Shown one piece after another: positions 17,921 through 27,104 of a stretch of 64,000 nucleotides of DNA (position 1 is its first letter; each line of letters begins with the position of its first letter). The stretch is taken from contig NZ_JAPEQG010000003.1 of NCBI RefSeq assembly GCF_026339735.1, positions 186,001-250,000 of the forward strand, read 5' to 3'. The stretch comes from Streptomyces sp. NBC_01669. Its GTDB lineage: Bacteria; Actinomycetota; Actinomycetes; Streptomycetales; Streptomycetaceae. Under the pieces are notes generated by a model. That model worked only from the letters and a program-made list of their open reading frames with translations. It had not been told where the DNA came from and did not search any database. A program made the translations under genes and the position numbers.

Positions 17921-19885
17921 TTACTCCTGGGTGCTCAGCACCACGTACTCCCACTGGCCCAGGGGCTGTTCGAGCATGACCCGGCCGTCCTTCCATCCCA
18001 CGGTCCTGCGAGCGCCGCGCGCGGTGACCTGGACGGCCGCGGCCGGCTCCGGCATGCCCGCGGGGAGCCGGACCCGGACGTCGTCGGCCTCGTCCGGGGA
18101 CGCGTTCCAGACGACCACGCGCCAGGCGCGACCGTCCGTCAGTGCCTGAGTCACCAGCCAGGGGTGGCCCGTGGCGCGTGCATGGGACGCGTCGGAGATC
18201 CAGTCGAGGATGGCACCGAGCTGGACGGCGCGTTGCGGGTTCATCAGTACGCGGTCCGCTGTGTGTGCGGGCCACGGAACGACCGCGACGCGGCCGCCCA
18301 GATCGTTGTCATGGAGGACCAGGCCTGGGCCTATCTCGCACCCGAGTTGATCGTGTGCGACGCTCGCCACGCGTGCCCGCGGAAGGGGTTCCCCGTGCAT
18401 CAGGTCCGCCCGGTCGTAGCTCTCCACGTCGAGGGAGATCACGCAGCCCGGCCGCAGCGCGAACTCCGGGTCCGTGCACACCTCGCGGACGTACCCCTCG
18501 GGCGCGGAGCGGGCAGAGGCCACACCAATCAGGGAGCCGTAACCCCGCTCGAAGAGGATGCGCGCGGCCACGGAATCCAGCAGGAGTCCGCTGCTCAGCC
18601 AGTCGCGCAGTTCGGCGTCGTCGAAGGCCCAGGCGGAGGCCCCGGAGAGGGCGTTGACCCTCGCGCCGCCGCGACCGGTCACCGCGTGGCCGGCGGCGCC
18701 GAGCAGACCGGCCCATCCTCCGTGCTCCACGACGAGCGACTGCCAGCCCGCCTTCTTGGTGTGGACCCGGCGGCCGGTCGCCTGTGACCAGGGCAGGCCG
18801 ACACCGACAGTCCGCAAGGACTTGGGGAACGTCGCGGAGAGCCAGTCGAACGTGTCGCGCCACTCGGCGAGGAAGGTCGCTCGGCGCGGTTCGTCGTCCG
18901 GGTGGTTGCCGAGGAAGTCGTACAGGCTGATGGCCAGCCCGTCGCAGCCGAGCACATGGGCCAGCGACATCTGCGCGGCGGTCTGCCGGAAGGACTTGTT
19001 CCACTGCCCGTACGGCCAGCACTCGATCTCCGGCAGACTACGGACCGTTTCCGGCTGCACCGAGCGCTGCATGTCGAGCTGCAGCGAGGCGTACGGCAGT
19101 TCGGCGCCGTTCGTGTCGGAGTAGGGCCAGAAGTGCGGGCGGTGCAGCCCGGGCAGCTCCAGCCACGCCGACCAGTCGCGCCCCTCGGCGGCGTGCTGAT
19201 CGGTGCGCGAGGACATCAGACCGAGCCGGTCGCCGAGGATGCCGCGCCAGGACTCGAGCAGCTCGCGCTGCGTGGCGTCCCAGAAGTCCAGCCACCGACC
19301 ACGCCAGGGGTGCGGTTCGCCCGGTGCGGTACAGGCCGCGACCAGCTCCTCCCGCGTGGTGGTGATGCCGGTGCGGCGCGCGAACTCGGACAGGTGCAGC
19401 TCGCAGAAGCAGCCGCCCCAGTCCAGAGGCCGGTGGTTGTGCAGCCGGATGTCGTCCTCGATCCACACCGCGTCGACGTCCTCGGCCGCGTAGCGGCGCA
19501 GCGTCTCGGCGTAGTACGCGCGCCACTTCGGGGCCAGGGGGCACACCTGGGCGGCGGCGGTCGTCCCGTACTGGTCGGTCATCGGCTGCCACGGCTGGTC
19601 CGGCTTCAGTGATCGGGCCCAGTCGCTGTGGCCGACGGTGTGGCCGGGGTTGAGGCTCACCGCGATGCCCTCGGCGCGGAGCCGGGTGCGCCAGGGACGC
19701 GTGGCGGTCAGCCAGTGGTCGATCCGGTCGAGGCTGTCGTGACCGTCGTTGTACTCCATGCCGAAGAGGAAGACGCAGATCTCCTCGGCGCGCGCAGCGC
19801 GCGCCATGGCCAGCAGCCGGTCGCCCACCAGGGTCGGGTCGTCGGCGGGATCCACCTGCAAGCGCAGGACATAGCGTGAGGTCAC
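17921..19885 (-). CDS. Cytoplasmic TIM-barrel glycoside-hydrolase-like protein
   Basis: The 654-residue protein has no signal peptide. An N-terminal TIM-barrel-like half contains VWIEDDIRLHNH (residues 140-151) and LPEIECWPYGQWNKS (284-298), both placing acidic residues where clan GH-A/GH42-like enzymes carry catalytic ones (E143/D144 and E286/E288 are candidates). A middle flavodoxin-like domain and a C-terminal beta-sandwich with an EQPLGQWEYV ending resemble GH42 architecture. The GTG at 19885 has GAAGG upstream. The operator-like repeat upstream matches those of the GH2 and dehydratase genes, linking it to that regulon. I do not recognise a characterised homolog. Confidence 0.65.
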   Translation of the reverse strand: MTSRYVLRLQVDPADDPTLVGDRLLAMARAARAEEICVFLFGMEYNDGHDSLDRIDHWLTATRPWRTRLRAEGIAVSLNPGHTVGHSDWARSLKPDQPWQPMTDQYGTTAAAQVCPLAPKWRAYYAETLRRYAAEDVDAVWIEDDIRLHNHRPLDWGGCFCELHLSEFARRTGITTTREELVAACTAPGEPHPWRGRWLDFWDATQRELLESWRGILGDRLGLMSSRTDQHAAEGRDWSAWLELPGLHRPHFWPYSDTNGAELPYASLQLDMQRSVQPETVRSLPEIECWPYGQWNKSFRQTAAQMSLAHVLGCDGLAISLYDFLGNHPDDEPRRATFLAEWRDTFDWLSATFPKSLRTVGVGLPWSQATGRRVHTKKAGWQSLVVEHGGWAGLLGAAGHAVTGRGGARVNALSGASAWAFDDAELRDWLSSGLLLDSVAARILFERGYGSLIGVASARSAPEGYVREVCTDPEFALRPGCVISLDVESYDRADLMHGEPLPRARVASVAHDQLGCEIGPGLVLHDNDLGGRVAVVPWPAHTADRVLMNPQRAVQLGAILDWISDASHARATGHPWLVTQALTDGRAWRVVVWNASPDEADDVRVRLPAGMPEPAAAVQVTARGARRTVGWKDGRVMLEQPLGQWEYVVLSTQE

Positions 19886-19957
19886 CTGTTCGCACCTTCG
19901 GTCTTCGGGCGCCGGCCGGGAGGCGGGCGCGGAGTGGCACGATCAGCAGCCTGTCGA

Positions 19958-19978
19958 TATAGCAGCTAGGCTGTCAAG
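19958..19978. promoter_or_regulatory. Operator-like repeat upstream of the GH42-like gene
   Basis: The right arm GCTGTCAAG and TAG spacer match the 1829-1855 and 6364-6384 repeats. The left arm TATAGCAGC keeps only the CAGC core. On the minus strand a TTGACA hexamer lies inside the site, so binding would occlude a promoter. Confidence 0.5.
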
Positions 19979-20065
19979 TTCCCCTCGGGTGGGGCGAGTT
20001 GTGTCCGCAACGCCGTACGGCCGAGGCCGCGGCTTCGAGATGGGCTCGACAGTGGAGGAGCAGGC

Positions 20066-20658
20066 ATGGGCCGGTTGACGGATCGGGTGGTCCTGGTGAC
20101 GGGCGGCGCCCGCGGGATCGGCCGGGCGATCGTGGAGACCGCGGCACGCGAGGGTGCGGCGGTCGCCTTCTTCGACCTGGACGAGTGCGCAGGCACCGCG
20201 CTCTCCGGCGGTCTCGAGGAGGGCACCGCGAGGGTGACCTTCCATCGGGTGGACGTCACCGACAGCGGCGCCGTCGAGGCGACCGTGGCCGACGTGCTCG
20301 CCGTGCACAGGCGGATCGACGTTCTGGTCAACAACGCGGGCCGCAACGTCTATGCCGACCCGGTCGCGATGACCGAGGAAGAGTGGGACAAGGTCTTGGA
20401 CGTCGACCTCAAGGCGGCGTTCCTCTGCGCGAAGCATGCCCTGCCCTCGATGATCACGCAGGGGCGCGGATCGATCGTCAACATCGCCTCGCTGCACGCG
20501 AAGCTCACCTGCGCGGGGATGTATCCCTACGCTGCGGCCAAGGCCGGCCTCGTCGGTCTCACTCGCTCAATGGCCCTGGATGTTGCCCAGCACGGCGTGC
20601 GGGTCAACGCCGTCAGCCCCGGCTACATCAGGACAGCCCTGGTCGACGAGTACTACGT
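20066..20658 (+). pseudogene. Short-chain dehydrogenase/reductase lacking its C-terminus
   Basis: The frame shows a classical SDR: TGGARGIG cofactor motif (residues 13-20), NNAG (about 91-94), catalytic S in NIASLHAK, YPYAAAKAG (Tyr and Lys), and SPGYIRTALVDEYY near residue 195. Homology then stops at about 20655 where the reverse-strand ThuA-like gene begins, while the frame runs on to 20851 through antisense sequence. About 50-60 C-terminal residues that shape the substrate pocket are missing, so the enzyme is probably inactive or altered. It could once have been a sugar dehydrogenase. Confidence 0.8.
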
Positions 20659-21153
20659 GGACTCGTCGGCGCGCAGCAGGACGCGGACGTCCGCGTCGCG
20701 CGGGTGCGAGGTGAAGTCGTACCACTCGTCGGTCCAGGCCCACTCCGCCGACAGGTGGGCGGTCGCCGGGTGGGCGGGGTCCTCCACGTGGACCAGGCCG
20801 GGCTGGAGCGGCGGGTGGCCGGCGAAGCGGGTGCCGAGGAGGTCGCCGTAGAAGGGCCAGCCGGGCTCGGCGTTGGCCGCCGCGTGCACGGCGAGGAGCC
20901 CGCCGCCGGCCCGCACGTACGCCTCCAGGGTGGCGCGGCCCGGGCCGGTGAGGACCGGCCCGGTGGTGGACAGCAGCACCACGGCTGCGCATCGCTCGAG
21001 CCGCTCTGGCGTGAACACGGCCGTATCGTCCGTCGCCTCGGCCCCGAAGCCGCCCTCCCTGGCCATCCCGACGAGCGCGTCGGAACCCGCCGGGATGGAG
21101 TCGTGGCGGTAGCCGGCGGTACGGGTGTAGACGAGAACGTCCGAGGTCGACAC
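20653..21153 (-). pseudogene. ThuA-like (class I GATase-fold) protein, C-terminally truncated
   Basis: The 166-residue product starts at GTG 21153 behind AAAGGGAGC. It shows the ThuA pattern: VLVYTRTAGYRHDSIPAG, a central GPVLTGPGRATLEAYVRAGG, AVHAAAN, and WTDEWYDF near the end. ThuA proteins are about 210-250 residues, and the usual YTALGH-type end is missing. The stop lies at the junction with the truncated SDR, so one deletion probably shortened both convergent genes. Confidence 0.75.
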
Positions 21154-21172
21154 GCGACAAGCTCCCTTTAGT

Positions 21173-21180
21173 AAGCGCTT
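21173..21180. promoter_or_regulatory. AAGCGCTT palindrome upstream of the ThuA-like gene
   Basis: This is the core of LacI-family operators and lies 20 bases before the GTG start. Eleven bases further, ATAGCTGCCGAA (21191-21202) resembles one half of the 1829-type operator. These sit in the 315-base gap before the hybrid regulator gene, which otherwise shows no coding signal apart from the inverted repeat at 21412. Confidence 0.45.
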
Positions 21181-21411
21181 TCCGTCGACGATAGCTGCCG
21201 AAATTCCCGCGCCGCAAGGCCCTCCCGTCAGCCAGACCGTCCACGGGCGCCGGGGTGGGCCCGGGGCCCTAGGGGGCTCCGGTTGTCGGAAGTGTGGCAG
21301 CAGGCGCCGGATCCCCTGACGGTGAGCGCGCGTTGGATGCCGCCTCGCCCTCTGGCGGATTCGGCGGGCCGTCGACGTCAGGACCGGCACGTGCCTTGGC
21401 TTCGTTGATAC

Positions 21412-21432
21412 CTTTCACTTGTCGAGTGAAAG
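21412..21432. promoter_or_regulatory. Inverted repeat in the leader of the DeoR/LacI hybrid regulator
   Basis: CTTTCACT and AGTGAAAG are perfect 8-base arms with a five-base spacer, 36 bases before the regulator's GTG. A related site (TTTCGTTT and AAATGAAA) lies upstream of the binding-protein gene at 22598-22619. This pattern suggests autoregulation and control of the importer. Confidence 0.65.
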
Positions 21433-21468
21433 CACATGGCTTCGCTCGCGATGAGAGGGGGCACGTGA

Positions 21469-22560
21469 GTGCTGGCTGAAGAGCGGCGTGAGGCGCTCCT
21501 GCGCATGGTGGAGCGCCGGGGAGCGATCAAGGTGAAGGAGGTGGCGGAGGAGATGGAGGTCTCCGCCGTCACCTTGCGCCAGGACGTGCGGGATCTGGCG
21601 GGCCGGGGGCTGGTCGTCCGTGTGCACGGCGGCGCCATGTCGCTGGCTGCAGCGCAGGGGGCCAGCACCGCCGGCCCCGCCGCGCCCCGGCCCACAGTGC
21701 GGCAGGGGCATGTCTTCGGGCTGGTCGTTCCGCCGGGGGACTACTACTACCCCGAGATCATCCGCGGTGTGCAGGATGCGGCGCGCACGCACGGAGTGCG
21801 CATAGTGCTCGCGGTTTCCGGAGAGACGCTGGCGGACAACCAGGAGCAGGTACGGCGGCTCGTCGCGGCGGGCGCCGATGGTCTGCTGTTGATGCCGCGC
21901 GCCGGACTCGAACCCGTGGAACGGACCGAGCAGTGGCTGGCCGGCCTCGACATTCCGGTCGTTCTCGTGGACCGCCGAGCCGGCGGGCAGGCCGGGCGGC
22001 TGGAGCAGGTCGCGTCCGACCATGCCCTTGGTGCGGGCTTGGCGGTCCGGCACCTTGCCGAGTTGGGACACGAGCGGATCGCCCTGGTCGCCAGGGCAGA
22101 GAGCCCCAACACGCCTTTGATCCGCGAGGGTTATGCGACGGCCTGCCAGGCCCTGGGGCTGACGGCGGGCCCGGAATACCGCATCGGCCCGACCGACGGA
22201 CCAGCGTCCACTGAGTGGTTCGAGGAGCTTGCGCGGGCGGTCGAGGCGGGTGACGTCGGGGCCGCCCTGGTCCACAACGATCTCGATGCCGTCACCCTGG
22301 TCGGCCTCCTTCAGGCGCGCGGCCTGCGTGTTCCGGAGGATCTGGCCATCGTGACGTACGACGACGAGGTCGCCGAACTGAGTGATGTGCCGCTCACGGC
22401 TGTGGCGCCGCCCAAGAGGGCCGTGGGGGCGTGGGCGGTCGACCTGATGAGGCGCCGGCTCGCCGATCCTGCCGCACCCCTTGCCGAGCTGCTGCTCCGC
22501 CCTGAGCTGCGGGTACGGGCCTCCAGCGGGTCCTCCGCGGCACTCAGCGTGCCTTCGTAG
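21469..22560 (+). CDS. Hybrid regulator: DeoR-type helix-turn-helix fused to LacI-type sugar sensor
   Basis: The 363-residue protein begins with a DeoR-like winged helix-turn-helix (residues about 1-57: RREALLRMVERRGAIKV, then VAEEMEVSAVTLRQDVRDL). From about residue 80 it continues with a periplasmic-binding-protein type I domain as in LacI/GalR proteins (FGLVVPPGDYYYPEIIRGV, GLLLMPRAG, AIVTYDDEVAEL). The GTG at 21469 has GAGAGGGGG upstream. It is followed by an importer operon and flanked by two related inverted repeats, so it is the likely repressor of the polysaccharide locus, released by a sugar. Confidence 0.88.
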   Translation: MLAEERREALLRMVERRGAIKVKEVAEEMEVSAVTLRQDVRDLAGRGLVVRVHGGAMSLAAAQGASTAGPAAPRPTVRQGHVFGLVVPPGDYYYPEIIRGVQDAARTHGVRIVLAVSGETLADNQEQVRRLVAAGADGLLLMPRAGLEPVERTEQWLAGLDIPVVLVDRRAGGQAGRLEQVASDHALGAGLAVRHLAELGHERIALVARAESPNTPLIREGYATACQALGLTAGPEYRIGPTDGPASTEWFEELARAVEAGDVGAALVHNDLDAVTLVGLLQARGLRVPEDLAIVTYDDEVAELSDVPLTAVAPPKRAVGAWAVDLMRRRLADPAAPLAELLLRPELRVRASSGSSAALSVPS

Positions 22561-22597
22561 GGCTCGATCGGGACGCTGACACCGCGACATCATTTGC

Positions 22598-22619
22598 TTT
22601 CGTTTCTCATCAAATGAAA
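22598..22619. promoter_or_regulatory. Second operator of the hybrid regulator, upstream of the importer
   Basis: TTTCGTTT and AAATGAAA form an imperfect inverted repeat with a six-base spacer, 75 bases before the binding-protein ATG. The arms resemble those at 21412-21432 but the spacing differs. Confidence 0.5.
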
Positions 22620-22693
22620 CACAAGGCATTGACGAAGCAGGTTTGCTGACGAATGATTTCGTTCGACGCCCCAGCGAACGATCGGTGCACATC

Positions 22694-24001
22694 ATGCTTC
22701 GCAGAACCACGGCCGCCCTGGCCGGCTCCGTCACAGCCCTCGCCCTGCTCGCCACCGCATGCGGTGGGACGGATCAGGGTGCCTCCGCGACCGCGGAGAA
22801 GACCGGAAAGGTCACCTTCTGGTCCTTCGTCAAGGGCTCCGACCAGGTGGCTGCGGCCTTCAACCGCAGCCACCCGGGCATCGAGGTGACCTTCGAGACG
22901 GTCCCGTCGGGCCAGGAGTACTACTCCAAGCTCACCAACGCCGTGAAGGCCGGCACCGCGCCCGATGTCGCGGTCGTCGAATACCCCCAACTGCCGGAGT
23001 TCGCTGCCCAGGGCAAGATCGAGGATCTGAGCGGCTCCCTCGGCCCGCTGGTGAAGGACCGGTTCCCCGAGGCGGCACGGCAACTCGTCGACCTCGGCGG
23101 CAAGACCTGGGCCGTCCCCCGTGACGCGGCACCCCTGACGCTGATGTACCGGAAGGACTTCTTCACCCAGCACAAGATCGATGTGCCCACGACGTGGGAC
23201 GCGTACCGGAACATGACCGAGCGGGTGAAGAAGGCCGACCCCGCCGCCCGCGGCGGCGTCCTGTACACCGACAATCCCGGGCTCCTGAGCGCGCTCGCCT
23301 GGCAGGCCGGCGGACAGTGGTTCTCGACCGAGAAGGACGCCTGGAAGGTCACCGTCGACGACGGCCCGTCCAAGAAGGTCGCCGAGTTCTGGGGCGAGCT
23401 CGCCCGCAAGGACCTCGTCCGTTCGCTGGGCTCGCTGGACCCGTTCTGGACGAGCGTGCAGAAGGGCCAGACCGTGGCCTACGTCTGTGCCAGCTGGTGC
23501 GCCGGGGCGCAGCAGGCGACCGTCCCCGACCAGAAGGGCAAGTGGGCCGTGGCCCCCGTGCCCACGTGGGACGGCAAGCCGGCCTCGGCCATGTACGGAG
23601 GCTCGTCCTTCGTGATCCCGAAGGGGGCCGACAACAGCGGGGCCGCCGCCGAGTTCATCAAGTGGATCACCACCGATCCCGAGGGCATGAAGGCGTGGGT
23701 GTCCTCCGGCACCAGCAGCCTGTTCCCCGCCGATCCGCAGCTGGTGCCCGTCACGAAGGCGGCCTTCCCGACGGACTACTTCGGTGGGCAGGACGTGTAC
23801 GCGGTCGGTGCGGCGTCCTACGACGCGATTCGGCAGGGATGGCAGTGGGGCCCGGTCATGGGCACGACCAACACGGCCATCGTGGACCAGCTTCCGAAGG
23901 TCGCCGACGGTTCGGTGACCCTGTCCGGTGTCCTCTCCACCGCCCAGCAGGCCACCGTCGCACAGATGAAGCAGCGCGGTCTGCAGATCTCCGCGCCGTA
24001 G
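22694..24001 (+). CDS. ABC transporter extracellular sugar-binding lipoprotein (MalE-like)
   Basis: The 435-residue protein has a lipoprotein signal ending LALLATAC (C23) and a family 1 extracellular solute-binding fold. Typical segments are VTFWSFVKGSDQ, AGTAPDVAVVEYP, KTWAVPRDAAPLTLMYRKD, and AAAEFIKWI before the C-terminal helix. I chose ATG 22694 because it gives a normal signal peptide; upstream in-frame starts add charged residues. A strong hairpin follows the stop before the permease genes. The ligand is probably an oligosaccharide released by the secreted enzymes of this locus. Confidence 0.9.
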   Translation: MLRRTTAALAGSVTALALLATACGGTDQGASATAEKTGKVTFWSFVKGSDQVAAAFNRSHPGIEVTFETVPSGQEYYSKLTNAVKAGTAPDVAVVEYPQLPEFAAQGKIEDLSGSLGPLVKDRFPEAARQLVDLGGKTWAVPRDAAPLTLMYRKDFFTQHKIDVPTTWDAYRNMTERVKKADPAARGGVLYTDNPGLLSALAWQAGGQWFSTEKDAWKVTVDDGPSKKVAEFWGELARKDLVRSLGSLDPFWTSVQKGQTVAYVCASWCAGAQQATVPDQKGKWAVAPVPTWDGKPASAMYGGSSFVIPKGADNSGAAAEFIKWITTDPEGMKAWVSSGTSSLFPADPQLVPVTKAAFPTDYFGGQDVYAVGAASYDAIRQGWQWGPVMGTTNTAIVDQLPKVADGSVTLSGVLSTAQQATVAQMKQRGLQISAP

Positions 24002-24020
24002 GAGTCGGCGCTCTGCGGAA

Positions 24021-24049
24021 CCGGCCCCGCCCGAGCACGGCGGGGCTGG
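24021..24049 (+). terminator. 11-bp stem-loop between binding-protein and permease genes
   Basis: CCGGCCCCGCC and GGCGGGGCTGG pair with one G-U and a seven-base loop, 20 bases after the binding-protein stop. It probably shields the upstream message or reduces read-through to the permeases. Confidence 0.6.
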
Positions 24050-24104
24050 TATCCGGACCCCTTCCGCTCCTGCCCGACCCACGTCCCTCCCAAGGAAGGC
24101 CGGT

Positions 24105-25001
24105 ATGGCAAGCCCATCCGCCCGAGGACAGCGCCGGACAGCCGCGCTGCTCCTGTCACCGTTCTTCGGCCTGTTCGCGGCCGTCACCCTCGCCCCACTG
24201 CTCTACGCGGCATGGCTGAGCCTTTTCACCACCCGCACCTCCGGCCTCGGGTTCGGCGGCACCGAAAACATCTTCGCAGGGCTGAGCAACTACGCCCGCG
24301 CGCTGTCCGACGAGGCGTTCCGCGACGGGTTCCTCGTCATCGCCGCGTACTGCGCGATCTACATCCCTGTGATGATCGGCGGTGCGCTGGTCCTCGCCCT
24401 GCTCCTCGACTCGGGTCTGGCCAAGGCGCGTTCCTTCTTCCAGCTGGCGCTGTTCCTGCCGCACGCCGTGCCGGGGCTGATCGCCGCGCTGATCTGGGTG
24501 TACCTCTACACCCCCGGCCTGAGCCCCGTGATCGACCTACTGCGGTCCGGCGGCATCAGCGTCAACTTCCTGTCGGTCGACAACGCCGTGTTCTCCGCGG
24601 CCAACATCGCCGTGTGGGAATGGATGGGCTACAACATGGTCATCTTCTACGCCGCCCTGCAGGCCGTGCCCCGCGAGGCCCTGGACGCGGCGAAGGTCGA
24701 CGGCGCCGGCGCCGTGCGGACGGCGCTGTCCATCAAGGTTCCGATGATCCGCCCCGCGGTGGCGCTCGCCGTCCTGTTCACCGTCATCGGATCGATCCAG
24801 CTCTTCACCGAGCCGAAGGTCATCTACAACGCGTCCAGTGCGATCGGCAGCAGCTGGACCCCCAACATGTACGTCCAGACGGCCGCCTTCCAGAACAACG
24901 ACTTCGGCCTGGCAGCAGCCGCTTCGCTGCTGATCGCCCTGTTCGCCGCCGTGCTGTCGTTTGCCGTCACCCGGTTCTCACGCCGCGGGAGCAAGCCGTG
25001 A
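24105..25001 (+). CDS. Sugar ABC transporter permease, MalF type
   Basis: The 298-residue protein has six predicted membrane segments, starting with LLLSPFFGLFAAVTLAPLLYA. The cytoplasmic EAA loop reads EALDAAKVDGAG, followed by IKVPMIRP, the ATPase contact site of MalF/MalG-type permeases. It pairs with the next gene, whose GTG overlaps this stop (GTGA). No ATPase gene is in the cluster, so a shared MsiK-type ATPase, as in other streptomycetes, is expected. Confidence 0.92.
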   Translation: MASPSARGQRRTAALLLSPFFGLFAAVTLAPLLYAAWLSLFTTRTSGLGFGGTENIFAGLSNYARALSDEAFRDGFLVIAAYCAIYIPVMIGGALVLALLLDSGLAKARSFFQLALFLPHAVPGLIAALIWVYLYTPGLSPVIDLLRSGGISVNFLSVDNAVFSAANIAVWEWMGYNMVIFYAALQAVPREALDAAKVDGAGAVRTALSIKVPMIRPAVALAVLFTVIGSIQLFTEPKVIYNASSAIGSSWTPNMYVQTAAFQNNDFGLAAAASLLIALFAAVLSFAVTRFSRRGSKP

Positions 25002-25948
25002 CCACCTTCTCCACACTTTCCCCCGCTGCTTCCGCGCCCGAGGCGACGCCTGTGACCAGTCCTGCCCCGCGCCCCCGCCAACAACGGCGCGTCGCGAAGC
25101 CGCCGTCGGTTCTGCTGTCCAAGGCCGGGGTCACCGCACTGCTGGCGCTCGCCACTCTCTATACCCTGCTACCGCTGACCTGGCTGCTGTTGTCCTCCAC
25201 CAAGAGCCGCGAGGACCTGTTCGGCACGAACGGCTTCGCGCTCGGCGAGGAGATCCACCTCGTCGACAACCTTGGGCACCTGTTCACGGCCGACGGCGGC
25301 GTCTACCTGCGCTGGGTGATGAACACGGTGCTGTACGCGGGTGTCGGGGCGCTCCTGGCGGCGGTGTTCAGCGTCGCGGCCGGCTACGCGTTCGACAAGC
25401 TCGCGTTTCCGGGCAAGGAGCGGCTGTTCTCGCTCGTGCTGCTGGGCGTGATGGTGCCCGGCACGGCGATGGCGATCCCGCTGTATCTGCTCGCTGCGAA
25501 AGCTGGCCTGGTGAACACGTTCTGGGGCGTGTTCGTCCCCGGACTGGTCTTCCCGTTCGGCGTGTACCTGGCGCGTGTCTTCAGTGCTTCCTATGTGCCG
25601 GACGAGGTCCTGGAAGCGGCCCGGATGGACGGGGCCGGCGAGTTCCGGGCCTTCTGCCGCGTCGCGTTCCCGATGCTCGCGCCCGGTTTCGTGACCATCT
25701 TCCTCTTCCAGTTCACGCAGATCTGGAACAGCTTCTTCCTGCCCCTGGTGATGCTGTCGGACCAGGACCTCTATCCGGTCAACCTCGGGCTGTACGTGTG
25801 GTACTCGTCCGCGCTCTCCCAAGGTCACCCCGAGGACTACCTGCTGGCCGTCGTCGGCTCGCTGGTGGCCGTGGCCCCGCTGATCGCTGTTTTCCTGATG
25901 CTGCAGCGGTTCTGGAAGTCCGGCATGACCGCCGGCGCCGTCAAGTAG
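24998..25948 (+). CDS. Sugar ABC transporter permease, MalG type
   Basis: The 316-residue protein has a disordered, Pro/Ala-rich N-terminus of about 40 residues, then six membrane segments. The EAA loop is EVLEAARMDGAG, followed by RVAFPMLAPG. It starts at GTG 24998 inside the preceding stop, so the two permeases are translated in step. It ends 24 bases before the dehydrogenase ATG, which is probably in the same transcript. Confidence 0.92.
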   Translation: MTTFSTLSPAASAPEATPVTSPAPRPRQQRRVAKPPSVLLSKAGVTALLALATLYTLLPLTWLLLSSTKSREDLFGTNGFALGEEIHLVDNLGHLFTADGGVYLRWVMNTVLYAGVGALLAAVFSVAAGYAFDKLAFPGKERLFSLVLLGVMVPGTAMAIPLYLLAAKAGLVNTFWGVFVPGLVFPFGVYLARVFSASYVPDEVLEAARMDGAGEFRAFCRVAFPMLAPGFVTIFLFQFTQIWNSFFLPLVMLSDQDLYPVNLGLYVWYSSALSQGHPEDYLLAVVGSLVAVAPLIAVFLMLQRFWKSGMTAGAVK

Positions 25949-25972
25949 GCAGTCACCGTGAGGAATTCTCCC

Positions 25973-26986
25973 ATGCGCCCCACCCCGACCAACCGTCCCC
26001 GTGCCCTGTTCGCGATGGGCCGACGGCACCGGGACGCGCTGTTCCCACCCGCAGAGATCCAGTGTCTGACGGCGTACGTAGACATCGACCCGGACCACGT
26101 GGCGGAGGACTTCGCCCACGAGCCGGCCCTGGAGGACGTGGAAGTCCTGATCACCTCGTGGGGCTGTCCCGTCATCGACGAGGACGTGCTGGCGCGCGCA
26201 CCAGCCCTGAAGGCGATCGTGCACGCCGCGGGCAGTGTCAAGCACCATGTGACACAGGCGTGCTGGGACCGCGGCCTGATGGTGTCCTCCGCCGCCGCGG
26301 CCAACGCCGTCCCCGTCGCCGAGTACACCGTCGCCGCGATCCTCTTCGCCAACAAGCGGGTCCTGGACATCGGCGGCCTGTACCGCGAGCACCGTTCCCC
26401 TCTCGACTGGTCCCGGCACTTCCCCGGGTTCGGCAACTACCGGCGAACCGTGGGCCTGGTCGGAGCCTCCCTCGTCGGCCGCAAGGTACTCGAACTTCTG
26501 CGGCCCTACGATCTCGACCTGCTGCTGGCCGACCCCTACATCGACGCGGCGCAGGCCGCGGCGCTGGGCGCACGGCACGTGGGTCTCGACGAGCTGGTCG
26601 GCGGCTCGGACGTCGTCTCGCTGCACGCACCGGCGCTGCCCGAGACCCGCCACCTGCTGGACGCGCGCAGGCTGTCACTGATGCGTGACGGCGCCACGCT
26701 CGTCAACACGGCACGGGGGTCCCTCGTCGACACCGAGGCCCTCACCGCCGAAGCCGCGACCGGACGCATCCACGCGGTCATCGACGTCACCGAACCGGAG
26801 GTGCTGCCCGCGACGTCACCGCTCTACTTCCTGCCGAACGTCCTTCTCACCCCGCACATCGCCGGCTCGCTGGGCGGAGAACTCCACCGGATCACCAGCA
26901 GCGCCCTCGACGAGGTCGAGCGCTACTGCTCCAGAAGACCGTTCGCACACGCCGTCCATCACGCCGCCCTCGCAACGTCGGCCTGA
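25973..26986 (+). CDS. D-2-hydroxyacid dehydrogenase (NAD-dependent)
   Basis: The 337-residue protein has the D-isomer-specific 2-hydroxyacid dehydrogenase layout. The NAD-binding core begins TVGLVGASLVGRKVLELL. The catalytic Arg lies in LVNTARGSLVDT, the acidic partner in VIDVTEPE, and the catalytic His in TPHIAGSLGGE. I chose ATG 25973 because AGGA at 25961-25964 suits it; a GTG at 25958 adds five residues. In a polysaccharide locus it may reduce or oxidise a sugar-derived 2-keto/2-hydroxy acid such as glyoxylate or a uronate product; the substrate is unknown. Confidence 0.88.
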   Translation: MRPTPTNRPRALFAMGRRHRDALFPPAEIQCLTAYVDIDPDHVAEDFAHEPALEDVEVLITSWGCPVIDEDVLARAPALKAIVHAAGSVKHHVTQACWDRGLMVSSAAAANAVPVAEYTVAAILFANKRVLDIGGLYREHRSPLDWSRHFPGFGNYRRTVGLVGASLVGRKVLELLRPYDLDLLLADPYIDAAQAAALGARHVGLDELVGGSDVVSLHAPALPETRHLLDARRLSLMRDGATLVNTARGSLVDTEALTAEAATGRIHAVIDVTEPEVLPATSPLYFLPNVLLTPHIAGSLGGELHRITSSALDEVERYCSRRPFAHAVHHAALATSA

Positions 26987-27104
26987 CGCGTCCGGCCCCG
27001 GATTCCGCCGATCGGGCACCCGGTCGACCCCTGCCGTGCGCTCCGCCCACGGCGCTTACTCCTCCCCGCTCCGTGTCCCGCACAACGACCCAAGGAGTCC
27101 CCCC

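Noticed and set aside
20066..20658. SDR as the missing sugar 1-dehydrogenase of the lactonase pathway
   Set aside because: It is truncated and belongs to the second locus; the link is possible historically but not supported now.
20660..20851. C-terminal extension of the SDR frame
   Set aside because: The translated residues have no SDR homology and are the antisense of the ThuA-like coding sequence.
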